Made by a program: the position numbers and the translations under genes. The notes beneath the pieces were generated by a model that had not been told where the DNA came from, searched no databases, and saw nothing but the letters and a program-made list of their open reading frames with translations. A stretch of 64,000 nucleotides of DNA. It comes from Linderina pennispora. Its lineage: Eukaryota; Kickxellomycota; Kickxellomycetes; Kickxellales; Kickxellaceae. The stretch spans positions 124,001 through 188,000 of the forward strand of contig NW_024468259.1 in assembly GCF_002104995.1 (NCBI RefSeq), read 5' to 3'. How positions within the stretch are numbered: position 1 is the stretch's first letter; every line of letters starts with the position of its first letter. This document shows, piece by piece, positions 8,067 through 18,719 of the stretch.

Positions 8067-9803
8067 CTACTTTTCAACCAGTGAAAACTCCATGCATTGA
8101 GGTCGACCCTCTCCATCGTTATCGAAGCATTTGCGCTGCTTAGCCTCATCCAATGCCCCAAGGATTGCTGCATCGCGCTTCTCGTTGAGACTGCGGATTT
8201 TTATGCCCTGGATAGACTTGAAAATGCTAGCCAGTAGCAGTATGTGCTGTGCAGCGCGTGGCCTTGTAGTGAAGACAACTGTGCTAATTTCCAGCGTCCT
8301 GAGCTGTGAATTCGCTACATGGCTATGCTTTTCCAGGAACTCTTTGACTTCGGCGTCAGAGACATCACCTCGCTCGTTCACGTCATGGCTAGTCTTCAGT
8401 GACAGCACCACTGACTGTAGGTTTGGGAATGTGTTGATCAGCCCGATTGCATCGGCAATGGTGAACTGGATACCGGCTATGGTTAACTCTTTCAAATCCC
8501 TGCACCTGTACAGTGGAGCTACTACCCTGCAGGCATAAGAAACGCGTTTATCGAATGCAACCTCCTCGAGAACAGGACTAAGTGATAATACACGCGGGAG
8601 TAGCCCTGCTGGATCAACAATCGAAATGCCGTCAGGACCAGTATACCATGATAGATCAACACGGCGCAGATTCGGGAATGAGCCACCATCGAACACGCCG
8701 TCCTTGACAAACATCTCATAATTCTGATAGCTGATATGGACTTCCATCACCTCAACCGTAGGCTGGATCCAACGAAACACGCTGCTGGTTCTGAACTGGC
8801 ACATCCTCTTCCATACAAACTTTCGCAGCACTGGGAAAGGATTGGCCGTTGGCGCACACCCGTCATCCTGAACTCTCCAGCCATTTTTGAATGGTGCTGT
8901 GAACGTATGCAGCCGCGAATATACAACAGGTGACTTATCTGCAGGGTTGTGGAACAGCTTGTTGAGTGGTTCGGAGCTTTGGAACTCGACACTTAGCATC
9001 TCCAAACAGTCAGCATTGCGCACTACCAGCTCGATGAGTCCGTTGCCACTGCCGTCACTCAGATCAACGTGCATGTGCTTGAGTCTAGGCGCTAATTTAC
9101 TGTCGAAATCGGCGTACAAGGTCTGGTTTCCAAGGACACTCAGACACTGGATTGATGGTGCGACACCTAAAAACGCTGATAGTGCAGTGGTGTTTATCCG
9201 TTTGTTGTCTAGCATCGAATAATGGTCACCAGAATACACAACCGAAACAATATTTGGCATTGCCTCCCTCAGCAGCTCGCCGATACGACCGATATTCAGA
9301 TTAAAGCCTTTTTCTATGCTGGCAAGCTCCTGTGGATCAATTGCAGGCTGCCCTCTCATATGTCTGTGATACTGTTCGTGCGAATTGAGGACTGAGACAC
9401 AAACAGTAACCGTGTAGACTTTCGTGAGCCTACCCTCGCACTGGGTGAAGAGAGTGCCAACTACTGAGTGTACTGTTCCGTTGGCGACATCTTCAGGAGT
9501 GCAATACAGCTGAAAGTGTCGGACATGGTGTTCGAGCCCGGCTGCAATGATACGTCCAAGCGACTGTGTATCCTCAGGATAGTTCTGGTTGTCTGTGCCT
9601 TGCGAGTTGATAAAGATTATGGCCGATTCGCCGATGAAACTACTGGCGACACGTCGCCATTCAGGATCGATGCTCATCAGCGGGTACAGAGTATGCGGCA
9701 CAGTAACCGGCTTGGCGTCGGTCCGGAGCTCAGGTCTCAACTTGTCCCGTCCGATAGTGTACGAGACGATGGAGTCAATGATGTGCGGCGGGAGGTGATC
9801 CAT
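8067..9803 (-). CDS. F-box/leucine-rich family protein, copy 2
   Basis: A complete 578-residue paralogue of copy 1 with the same N-terminal F-box-like start (HLPPHIIDSIVSYTIG) and the same C-terminal leucine-rich block ending in FSLVEK. The two proteins have exactly the same length, but the central ~300 residues differ heavily (for example copy 1 PNIISVVYSYVCHSRFNN vs copy 2 PNIVSVVYSGDHYSMLDN, then little similarity). It has the same upstream TATAAAAG and almost identical 5' flank. Role uncertain; a substrate-recognition protein of an SCF ligase is the natural hypothesis, with the variable middle as the recognition surface. Confidence 0.72.
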   Translation of the reverse strand: MDHLPPHIIDSIVSYTIGRDKLRPELRTDAKPVTVPHTLYPLMSIDPEWRRVASSFIGESAIIFINSQGTDNQNYPEDTQSLGRIIAAGLEHHVRHFQLYCTPEDVANGTVHSVVGTLFTQCEGRLTKVYTVTVCVSVLNSHEQYHRHMRGQPAIDPQELASIEKGFNLNIGRIGELLREAMPNIVSVVYSGDHYSMLDNKRINTTALSAFLGVAPSIQCLSVLGNQTLYADFDSKLAPRLKHMHVDLSDGSGNGLIELVVRNADCLEMLSVEFQSSEPLNKLFHNPADKSPVVYSRLHTFTAPFKNGWRVQDDGCAPTANPFPVLRKFVWKRMCQFRTSSVFRWIQPTVEVMEVHISYQNYEMFVKDGVFDGGSFPNLRRVDLSWYTGPDGISIVDPAGLLPRVLSLSPVLEEVAFDKRVSYACRVVAPLYRCRDLKELTIAGIQFTIADAIGLINTFPNLQSVVLSLKTSHDVNERGDVSDAEVKEFLEKHSHVANSQLRTLEISTVVFTTRPRAAQHILLLASIFKSIQGIKIRSLNEKRDAAILGALDEAKQRKCFDNDGEGRPQCMEFSLVEK

Positions 9804-9890
9804 GGTGATAATGTCTGGTAGGAATAGCTTGACAGGAAAAAGAATGGTGAGGTTCTGATGAAGTCAGGTTCTGGAAAGTATCGTTCCGAG

Positions 9891-9898
9891 CTTTTATA
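9891..9898 (-). promoter_or_regulatory. TATA box of F-box/LRR copy 2
   Basis: TATAAAAG on the minus strand, ~90 bp upstream of the start at 9803. It is the exact counterpart of 7185-7192. Confidence 0.5.
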
Positions 9899-10353
9899 TC
9901 TGCTGGGAGAAGCGGTCTGGCTGCGCAAAAAGGCTGGCAACAAGTTCACAAAATGTGGAATGTTCTTAGGAGAAATTGCTGAGTGCCAAAAGCAGGAATC
10001 CGCCTTGCAGATCATTGCGGATTTGCTGATAATTCGGACAAGGGATTAGATTTGAGCGATGGCCAGCTTGAGTCGAGTGTCCGCAGCTTGGGCAATGCAA
10101 CCAGCAAGAGAACGCATTGCAGTCAGTATACTAGGATATCTGAGGGTCACGGTATATGCACGCCTTGTAGCAAGGTGGTCCAGTTATGTAGTCAGAATCA
10201 CCCCCATGCTGTGTATTGCAGTTGTTCAAATAGTGATTCCATGCGGAATAAATAGGAGTAATTCAAACAACCCTAGAAGAAAGTGCATGCCATGAACCAC
10301 CGCTACCCACGAACTCCAGAAAATATCAGCTGTAGGACAGCTGCTGTTTGGTT

Positions 10354-12163
10354 TCAGTCGACCTTTGCTAAAGCAATGGTGACCCAGCTGCAACCCTTTG
10401 GATTCATCCGAACAGTGGCTGTGAACGACTCTGAGAGTGCATACCATTGAATGATGGCTCCCTCTGTAGGTACAATATGCAGTAACATGCTTACAGATGT
10501 TGTTTTGAGCTGCATACTTTCCCAGATAGCTGCAGTGATGCACGGCAGCTTGGCTTTTGTGGCAGCAAAGAAAACTTCCTGTAGAGTAGCTTGGAAAGCC
10601 GCGTGTACTTTACCGGTGACGCACCTGTACAATAAACGATAGAGAATTAGGTCCATGATAGTCTGTGCCAGCGCGTTGAGTAGTTTGGACATTTGGGATA
10701 GGCATTCTTCATTGACACCGTGAAGTATGCGTTTGCTTTCAGGGTTGTAGGGCGCCTTATCTAAAAGGTCCCTTGGGTTGCAGTAGATGTTAAGCATTTT
10801 CCGCTTTGGTAGTTGTTAAAGAAGACTGAATATGTATGCCTCTGCTGGTATTTCTATCTGGATAGAAAGAATCCTGAGACAAGCCAATTGAATTTTAAGT
10901 GAAATTGGAAAGGGCTCCTCAAAGCAATGTAGCAATATAGTCCCTGAATGAATACTATACGCTTGATTTATTGAGGCGCATGAAGGTTGTTCAGAGATGT
11001 ATGCAACTGGAGGGAGAAACTCGAGCCAAATTTCCTTAAAGTGTATCAGAATTGACCGATCTACTTGATGGACTATGTCAGTTGGTATCGAAATGGATAG
11101 ATAAGTGAAAAATGTTGACGAAAAGAGCAGGGCTATGTCATAGTACATGTTGTGAGCACAAGAAAGATCATGCAGGAGTAGTTTAGGAAATTGAACTTGC
11201 GTGGGCTGTTGGCAAATGATTTTAGTGAATGTTGACTACGGATAGGCAGAATAGTAGCTATTTTCTGATTCTGGAAGCATATTAAACTCCCGTCCGTGGT
11301 GGAAAAGTAATGCCAAATAGAAATCGAGCTCACATTTTTAACATGAGGAATCCAAGGGATAAAGCTGGAATGGGGGAACAGTATCAAGAGTATGGATGTA
11401 TTGGGCGCCGACTGAAGCACATCTGTAATTTGGTGGAAATGGTGTAGTCATTTATCGGAATCCAAATGAAATATCCAAACATGAGATGGTAGAAGGTAAC
11501 TTTTCCCTCAGTCGGCCATAAAATGGCAACTTGTGAGTAATAGGATATTTGGAACTGGGGGTTATGTGCGTTTATAGTCACTATTGAAGCTACCCATGCA
11601 TCTTTCATTAGATATGGTAGGAATGATGAATTCGCAATCCTAGTCAATGGTGTCAGTCTCCCTTTAGTTTGCCATTCTTGGCTGGGCGGAAATGACACCA
11701 AGCCCTATAAATACTGGTACCTTAAGTGCATTCCAATGTGCATCTGCAAAGCCAAAAGCTCTCAACGCGCCGGTAAGTCTAAGCTTGTCATTTGCTGTAT
11801 GATGCATGGTGATATGGAGTTTACAAGTGAAGTTTGACTTTCTAGTCTTGGTGACAAATGGAACGCTGGATACTTGACTATATTTGCATGAAATGATAAA
11901 CTCGAGGTTCAGTGTGTCATCGGTTGGAAAGCACTTCAAATAGATTATGAAATGCATGATAAAGGTATGCCATCCCTAGAGACATCATATGGCACTAGCC
12001 AAGTATATAGTTCTGTTGAATATGCCCTCTCTGGTAATGCCAGTATCGCTGTGGTTCTCAAGTGAATGCTGCAAGATATCCAGAAGGACTGTATGGGAAG
12101 ATTGTTGATAGTGGGCACCGATGGGTGCGCGTGTATGCAGTTTCTTATTGCGAGGTGCAGCAA
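10354..12163 (-). pseudogene. Degenerate unrecognised gene
   Basis: Six overlapping minus-strand frames (12163-11945, 11957-11664, 11701-11384, 11420-11133, 11148-10816, 10797-10354) follow each other with frame changes at each overlap, while the + strand here has almost no open frame over 60 codons. Junctions at ~11950 and ~11690 show no usable GT-AG intron, so these look like single-base frame breaks in one ~600-codon gene. Composition is protein-like (e.g. TNDKLRLTGALRAFGFADAHW-type text near 11700-11800) but I do not recognise the family. The DNA is AT-rich and unlike its core-gene neighbours. The 3' part is partly duplicated at 7648-7735. Confidence 0.45.
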
Positions 12164-12367
12164 ACTGTAGATGAGCTGACCTGCTTTGTATGATTTTAGA
12201 GCGTACCTGGTGACATCAACTGTCTGAGTGGGGATGTGATGAAGTCCCTAGATCACCATTCTTGATCGGGGATCGGAATCAACGACTTCAAGCAGCCGAA
12301 ATAATGGCTGACGCTTGCTTTTCTGCTCCAAACTATACTTTCATTTGTTTTACAGGTATACAAAAGA

Positions 12368-14794
12368 ATGGCAAATGTACTCCAATTCACAGCAATATCA
12401 GGAGCCAAAAATGAGGACGCGCTGTGTTACGTGCTCGAAATAGACGACACGCGGCTTCTGCTAGACTGCGGCAATTTCTCGGACTACTCAGGCGAGAATC
12501 TGGTGCAATTGCGACGGGTGGCGCGACAAGTGGACGCAGTGCTTCTCTCGCACCCAGATATGGCACACCTGGGGGCATACGCACTAGCGTACAGCAAATA
12601 TGGGCTGACATGCCCAGCATACGCGACAGTGCCGGTGCGCAACATGGGGCGGCTCTGCATGCTGGACGTGGTGCGCTCGCTGCGGTCGTGCTCTGACTTC
12701 ACACTGTTCAACGAGCAGGATGTGCGGGATGCGTTTGAGAACATAACGCCGCTGCGGTTCTCGCAGCCAACAGCGCTGCCAGGGAAGCACTCGGAGATTG
12801 TGGTGACGGCGCATGCGGCGGGGCATACGATTGGAGGTACGGTGTGGACGATCCGCAAGGGCACGGAACAGGTGCTGTATGCGATGGACTATAACCACGT
12901 CAAGGAGGCGCATCTGGGGAAGACGCAGCTGCTGCCAGGCAAGCAGGGGCAGGTGGCCAAGTCCATGACTCGGCCGATGCTTCTGATTACCGACGCGTAC
13001 AATGCACAGTACAATCTACCGACGCGGGCCAAGCGGCTGGCGAGCTTCATGGGGGCAGTCGAGGCCGTGACGCAGCGGGGCGGTAACGTGCTGGTCCCAG
13101 TGGACTCGACCGCGCGTGTGCTGGAGCTGGCGTATGTATTGGAGCAGCGGTGGGCGGAGAAGCGGCACCACCGAATGTCGAATCCGGTTTTTCTCCTGGG
13201 ACGGTGCGCGCGGCAGACGATGCAGTTTGCACAGTCGATGCTGGAGTGGATGTCGGAAGGCGTGACCAACCAGTTCACAGGCACAAAAGCGAACCCGTTC
13301 GAGCTGCAGCACGTGGTGCTGGTGCAGAATATGGCGGAGCTGGATGCACAGATGGCAGCGATTTACGAGGACCCAAAGATCAAAACAAAGTACCGGCCGC
13401 GTGGGGCGGTAGTGCTGGCGACGCTTGAGGGCATGTCACTGGGGTTCTCGCAGGAGCTGTTTGTGCGGTGGGCGGAGGACCCGCAAAATGCAGTGGTGCT
13501 GCCGCAGCGCGGACCGCCAGGGACGTTGGCGCATGATCTGTTCACGCGGTGGTGGGATCGGGTGCAGACGGGCCAGACAGCCGGCGAGCCAATCAAGCTG
13601 GCAGACCCGGTCAGCCTGCCCAAAAACACCTGCATTGAGGTGACGGTGAAGCAACGGATTCCACTCAAGGGCGAGGAGCTCGAGGAGTGGACGCGGCAGG
13701 AGGCCGAGCGAGTGGAGCGCGAGGCGGCGCGGGCAGCGATGCTGAAGCGCGGACGCACAATGCTGGACAACGACGACGACGACACCAGCTCGACCGGCGG
13801 CAGCGACGACGAAGGCGAAGGAAGGGGCGGGACTCGCGACGTGGACTCGGGAGCAATCGCAGCAGTGGATCTGGAAATGGAGCGGCTGCGCAGCGGACAG
13901 ACGTTTGATCTGCACGTGCGGGACCGCGGGCGTGTGGGCGGGTTTTTCCGGCAGCCGCAGAGCCACTGCATGTTTCCGTTCCAGGAGAAGCGGCGACGCG
14001 TCGACGAGTTTGGCGAGACGTACGACGTGCGGCAATATATGCGCGAGTTCGATACGCACGGCGACGAGGTGGTGCGCGGCGCGCAGCAGGAGCCGGCAAA
14101 GCCCGGCTACGGCGTGCTGGACGACGACACCAACGACGATTATGACGAGTCAGTGCCGACCAAGCTTCTGCAGGATACCAGACGTGTGCACGTGCGCTGC
14201 CGGTTGTCGTTTGTGGACCTGGAGGGCCGGTCGGATGGGCGGTCAGTGCGCAACATCCTGGTGCAGCTCGAGCCGAAGCGCGTGGTGCTGGTTCACGGAT
14301 CGGCTGCAGGAACGCAGATGCTGGCGGACTACTGCGCCGACCCCGAGGTGGCTGTGACCAAGGAAGTGTACGCGCCCAGCGTGGGTGAGATCGTCAACGT
14401 GTCGTCGGGCGCCAATGCATATACGGTCAAGCTGACCGATGCGCTGCTGACCAAGGTGCGGTTTGCCGAACTGCAGGGAGCGCAGCTGGGGCACGTGTCG
14501 GGGCGGATCCGCTATGCAGAGGACGCCGAGGAGCCGGTGCTGGATGTGGATGTGGCGGCGCTGGAGAATGCGTGGCAGAGGCCCGTGTTTGTGGGCGACG
14601 CCAAGCTCAGTCTGTTGCGGCGGCGGCTGCGCGAAAGCGGGCTGGCGGCCGAGTTCTCAAGCGACGGCGTGCTTGTGTGCAGCAATGTACTGGCGGTCTC
14701 GCGTATTGGCGGCAAGCTGCGGATCCAGGGAAATGTCTCACCCGAGTTTTACCGGCTACGCGACGTCATTTATCGTGCTCTTGTGGTTGTCTAA
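12368..14794 (+). CDS. CFT2: Cleavage and polyadenylation specificity factor subunit 2 (CPSF100/Cft2)
   Basis: A complete 808-residue single-exon protein of the metallo-beta-lactamase/beta-CASP fold. The N-terminus (LQFTAISGAKNEDALCYVLE, DDTRLLLDCG) is typical of CPSF100. The metal-binding signature that is HxHxDH in the active CPSF73 nuclease reads LSHPDMAHLGAY at ~residue 61-72, so the catalytic histidines are missing, as in CPSF100 generally. The beta-CASP region carries GGNVLVPVDSTARVLEL. An acidic, low-complexity insert (~residues 470-500, DDDDTSSTGGSDDEGEG) is followed by the C-terminal domain with VLVHGSAAGTQMLADYC. It acts in the nuclear pre-mRNA 3'-end cleavage complex as the inactive partner of CPSF73/Ysh1. 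Confidence 0.9.
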   Translation: MANVLQFTAISGAKNEDALCYVLEIDDTRLLLDCGNFSDYSGENLVQLRRVARQVDAVLLSHPDMAHLGAYALAYSKYGLTCPAYATVPVRNMGRLCMLDVVRSLRSCSDFTLFNEQDVRDAFENITPLRFSQPTALPGKHSEIVVTAHAAGHTIGGTVWTIRKGTEQVLYAMDYNHVKEAHLGKTQLLPGKQGQVAKSMTRPMLLITDAYNAQYNLPTRAKRLASFMGAVEAVTQRGGNVLVPVDSTARVLELAYVLEQRWAEKRHHRMSNPVFLLGRCARQTMQFAQSMLEWMSEGVTNQFTGTKANPFELQHVVLVQNMAELDAQMAAIYEDPKIKTKYRPRGAVVLATLEGMSLGFSQELFVRWAEDPQNAVVLPQRGPPGTLAHDLFTRWWDRVQTGQTAGEPIKLADPVSLPKNTCIEVTVKQRIPLKGEELEEWTRQEAERVEREAARAAMLKRGRTMLDNDDDDTSSTGGSDDEGEGRGGTRDVDSGAIAAVDLEMERLRSGQTFDLHVRDRGRVGGFFRQPQSHCMFPFQEKRRRVDEFGETYDVRQYMREFDTHGDEVVRGAQQEPAKPGYGVLDDDTNDDYDESVPTKLLQDTRRVHVRCRLSFVDLEGRSDGRSVRNILVQLEPKRVVLVHGSAAGTQMLADYCADPEVAVTKEVYAPSVGEIVNVSSGANAYTVKLTDALLTKVRFAELQGAQLGHVSGRIRYAEDAEEPVLDVDVAALENAWQRPVFVGDAKLSLLRRRLRESGLAAEFSSDGVLVCSNVLAVSRIGGKLRIQGNVSPEFYRLRDVIYRALVVV

Positions 14795-14953
14795 GGTTCC
14801 AGACCCCGGTGTTTTGTGGATAGGGGGGATAGGCTTGTTTATTTAGGAGGCGGAATTCGAGGAACTGCTTTTTTTTTTGTTTCTCCGCTATGCTTTCGCT
14901 TTCCTCCGATTTTATAAAACTCGAATTCTAATACTCCGCAAAAAAACAATAAA

Positions 14954-17900
14954 ATGCTGAGTTCTCGTCATCATGCAGTGCTGAAGGAAATCGACACGGC
15001 GCGGTGCGTTGGGCGGTGGAGTACACTAGGCGAGCTGGCCACACGGTATGCCAAGCATGCCGAGTCTGGGCAAGGTAAGGTGGGCAGAAACAAAACAGCG
15101 CCGGGAGGTTTTAGTTTCCCAAAGCTTAAAGAATTCGCCACTGTAGTGTTCTCGCAGCTGGTGAGGAGCGAGGCGCTGCTGGAGGAGAAGCTGCAGAGCG
15201 TCAAGTGGAGTGGGCGCAACCACTGGAAGGGCGACGGCGAAATGACGGGCAACGGGCGGATACAGATCGCATACCCGATGAATATCGCCAGTAGCACGCT
15301 GCTGGCCGACATCGAAAAGGACCTGGTCAGTGTGGGCAAGCGCAAAATGACCAGCGACGAGGGATATGTAAGTTGTCTGCTGTGAAGCTGGGGGTTTTGT
15401 CGGAAACCAGAAATTGTTCGTGTGCATTGGCCCTAACCCCCTAAAGCTCTCGTAGCAATACAAGGTGGTGCTGGCCAAGGTGTACTTTTACGCAGCGCAG
15501 TTTGCAAAGTGCGGCGAGGTGCTGGCGTCGGTGCCAGACACGCTGGAGGAAAGCTCGCTGTCGGCAGACTACAACAAGCAGCTATACATTGCGCAGATGG
15601 TGATGCGCGGGATCATCCAGGAGATGGACGGCAAGCTGCAAGAGGCGCTGGACACATACGCGCAGGCGCTGGGCACGTACCGCGGCCAGCTGAGCGCACA
15701 TGCAGTGGTAGTGGTTCCCAAAGCATCGGGTGGCAGCACCGAGGAGATTGTTAATTGGTCAGAGGAGGCGCTGTACCGACGGGCGCTGCTGTCGCTGTCG
15801 CTAGGCGACAAGGAGCACGGCATGGAGCAACTGGGCGAGTACCTGCAGCATATGGACAGCGTGTCTCCGCCGGCGTTCCGCGTGTTCCGGCGGCTGAGAG
15901 CCAACCACGTGCTGCTGGGCATTTCGCGGTCGCTGTATACATTGGAGGGGACGCGGCCACTGAAGCAGGCGCTGCTGGATGGACACCAGCACCAGATGAC
16001 GCTGCTGGGCATGGCAATGCGGTTCCCGCGGGCAGACGACGCCAATAGCGAAGTGCTGGTAGCCGTTGATGCAGCGGCAGGCGATTGGAACTTGACACAA
16101 GCGTATTCGCGTACCGAGTCTCTGCGGCTGCTTGAGCTGCTGTATCAGGCGGTGCACATCACGTATAACTCGCCGCAGCTCATGCGACACCTGGTGCATA
16201 CGCTGATCCGGTTCGGTGACTACCACGAGGCAGGGCTGGCTTTCGGTACATACAATGTGCTGGTGGAACGGCAGCTCGAGACTGTGCGCAAGGCACTGCG
16301 TGCTGCGCTCAGCGAGGGTGGGCCGCGGGCGCTGCAGCTCGGCGTGGGCGTCGAGTCAATCAACGATATTCTGGAGACAACCATCACCGGCACGCGGCTG
16401 CATCTGGTGCACCTGCAGAATCCGCAGGAAAGCCTGGCGCTGGCCCATGCGGCAGGCGATTTGATCGACGAGATCGAAGGGCTGGATCCGGCAAACGCGT
16501 ACGTTGGGCGGGTGCCGGAGCAAATCAAGGCGCAGCTGGCGCTGTGGCGCGGGGCAGCCCACGCACGCCTGTCGCAGGCCAGCAGGGAGCCCGAGAACCG
16601 CACGCACCACCACACTGCGGCGCTGCAGCAACTGCAGCAGGCAGTGGGGCTAGCACCGCGCATGTACGAGGCTCAGTACCAGCTGGCGCTGGAGCAGGCG
16701 ATCGGCGCGCGCGACATTACCTCAGCCACGGCCTCAGCCAAGGCAGCAGTGGCGCTGGACGCTCGACGGCTCGAGGCCTGGCACCTTCTGGTCCTGCTGG
16801 CCACCGCGCGCAAAGACTACGCGACCGCGCAGCGCATCTGCGACGTGGCTCTGAAGCAGAGCGAGTGGTGGGCCGTGGACTGCGAGATCCAGGCAGCCGG
16901 GCCCTCGCGGCCGAGCCACCTTGGGCTAGTGGACAGCAAGCCGGCAGCTCGCGGCGGCGACATCGACTCGGGCATCGCGTACCTGCGGCTGCGGATGACG
17001 CGGCAGCTGATTGATAGCAAGCTTGGCGGCCTGGCGGCGTGTCTGAAATCGCAGCCGCATATGTTTGCATTGTATGGCTGCGTTTTCGGCCCCGTGCTGT
17101 CGTCGCCCGAGGGCGCTGATGATGCGTCGGCGGCGCTGGAGCTTTCAATGGCTGGGGATCCGCGCTCGGCACCGCCGCTGCGCGATCTGCTGGGCAGCCG
17201 CAAGCCGCACTCGATGACATCGGGCAAGCGCTCGCTGGCGCGCTCCTTGGCACGCACCATGCTGGGCAGGCACGTGCGCCAGCGCTCGGCCGGCTCGCCC
17301 GACGACCACCCGACGACCACCGGGCATGCACGCACCCACTCGCACAGCGTAAGGCGGTCCCCAGCCTTCCCCAGCAGCTCTCCCAGCGACTCAGCTCCGG
17401 CTCAGCCAGCCGAACCGACGGCACCCGCGCAGCCAGCACAGCAGCCGAAGCGGCAGCGGTCGATGCCACATCTGCGCAACGGCAGCGTGGACAGCGCACT
17501 GGCGGGTGATGTGCCGACGGAGGCTTACTACGACAACCCGGATCTGTCAGCAGCCAAGATCCGCGCCAGTCTGGGCCTGAGCCCGAGCACGCGCGCCAGC
17601 ACCATCTCGGGCCTGGCCACCCACCACAGCGTGTACTATTCGCCAATCGCCACGCATCTGTCAATGCAGCGCCAGCAGGCGAGCCGCGCGCTATGCGACC
17701 TGTGGCTCCTGTCGGCTGGAATGTTCGTGCAGCTGCAGCGTACCGACGAGGCCGCCAATGCAATTAACGAGGCGGTCAATGCGTGGCCCGAAAGCCCCGA
17801 TGCCCTGGTGATGCGCGGCCAGCTGGAGCTCGCGCGCGGCCAGCCCCTGCCTGCCCTCAACGAGTTCCACGCCGCCGTCGCCCTGCAGCCTGGCAATATT

Positions 17901-18167
17901 CGCGCGGCCGTCGGTCTTGCCCGTGTCGAGTATTTGCTTGGCCGTCGTGATGTTGCCATTGGGCTATTGAAGAACATCACCAGGGCCCATGGCTGGTCGG
18001 ATCCCGAGGCCTGGTACTGGCTTGGGAGGCTGGAACGCGAGGTCGCCGAGGAGCGAGACCCAGGCTCTGATAACCAGGCACTGGCGCGCGCTATGGAATA
18101 CACCACGTATGCCTTGGAGCTGGAAACCACCCAGCCTATGCGCCCGTTCACGCTGCTATGCCAGTGA
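14954..18167 (+). CDS. YPP1: TPR protein Ypp1/TTC7 (PI4-kinase IIIalpha scaffold), one intron
   Basis: Coding exons 14954-15367 and 15456-18167 give 1,041 residues. The 88-nt intron has GTAAGT at 15368, CCTAACCCC as probable branch site (~15431) and TAG at 15453-15455; the phase is 0 (GGATAT|CAATAC). The N-terminal segment (ARCVGRWSTLGELATRYAKH) plus tetratricopeptide repeats throughout (e.g. KVYFYAAQFAKCGEVLASVP, QYQLALEQAIGARD, AEAWHLL-type, ALVMRGQLELARGQPLPALNEF) fit Ypp1/TTC7, which with Efr3 recruits Stt4/PI4KA to the plasma membrane. A Ser/Pro/His-rich disordered insert (~residues 590-720) separates two TPR blocks. There are no frame breaks. Confidence 0.8.
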
Positions 18168-18719
18168 GAAGCCGTCGACCTTTTTAAATGCATTTTTAAC
18201 CAATGCGGCTTAATATTGCCACTATTACCATGGCCACAATCCCCGCGTTTCGGATACATGGGTGTGTGGATAAAGAGAACTGCGTAGAAACGTGGCAGTG
18301 CTGGGTGTAGCGATGGCAGCAGGACCTACCAGTGTGGAACCAAATCAAATGCTCGCCAACCAGCCACACTGATTTGGTTCCACACTAAGTCGGCAGGTAC
18401 CGCTTAGCAGTGAAGTGCACATGATATGCATTTGACCCAGGTAGCGATACTAAAAATGGCATTCTGTCTAACCACTAATCAACGATGGTGCTGCTTGACA
18501 GGCGATGAGTTGCAAAATAGTCATGGGTGGCGCGAGCATCACTGAGCTGGCACTGCCTGTGTCTGTTGATCAGAAACTCCATCATCAAATCTCGCAATCA
18601 CCTAACCGCCAAGGTGCAGCCTCCAGGCCATTCTACAGTGAGGCCCGTTTTTCCTTCTGCTAGAGTCCATTTCGCAATTGTCGCTTATAATTCCAGTTTT
18701 TTTTCTACATTTTATTCGG
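18168..18719. other. Intergenic region YPP1-GET1
   Basis: Apart from the inverted repeat at 18331-18386 I see no coding signal. The GET1 5' leader has a pyrimidine-rich run (~18698-18705) close to the start. Confidence 0.5.
18331..18386. repeat. Perfect 17-bp inverted repeat with 22-nt loop
   Basis: AGTGTGGAACCAAATCA at 18331-18347 is the exact reverse complement of 18370-18386. The stretch lies in the 552-bp gap between YPP1 and GET1, ~170 bp past the YPP1 stop. No gene is seen in 18168-18719. Confidence 0.9.

Larger units (their letters stand above)
7737..10442. repeat. Tandem segmental duplication, unit 2 (2,706 bp)
   Basis: Second unit of the direct duplication. After ~10442 the sequences part: unit 1 runs into TGTTGACTTGGGG (start of unit 2), while unit 2 runs into CATTGAATGATGG. 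The right breakpoint falls inside the minus-strand frame 10354-10797, so that frame is cut in unit 1 and continuous after unit 2. Confidence 0.88.

Noticed and set aside
12236-12311. C-box-like GTGATGA and D-box-like CTGA 66 nt apart upstream of CFT2, a possible C/D snoRNA
   Set aside because: No terminal stem pairs across the ends, and the D-adjacent sequence (CAGCCGAAATAATGG) matches no conserved rRNA stretch I know. Probably chance.
16717-17763. 348-codon minus frame opposite YPP1
   Set aside because: Arg/Ala/Pro-rich antisense shadow with no protein-like pattern.
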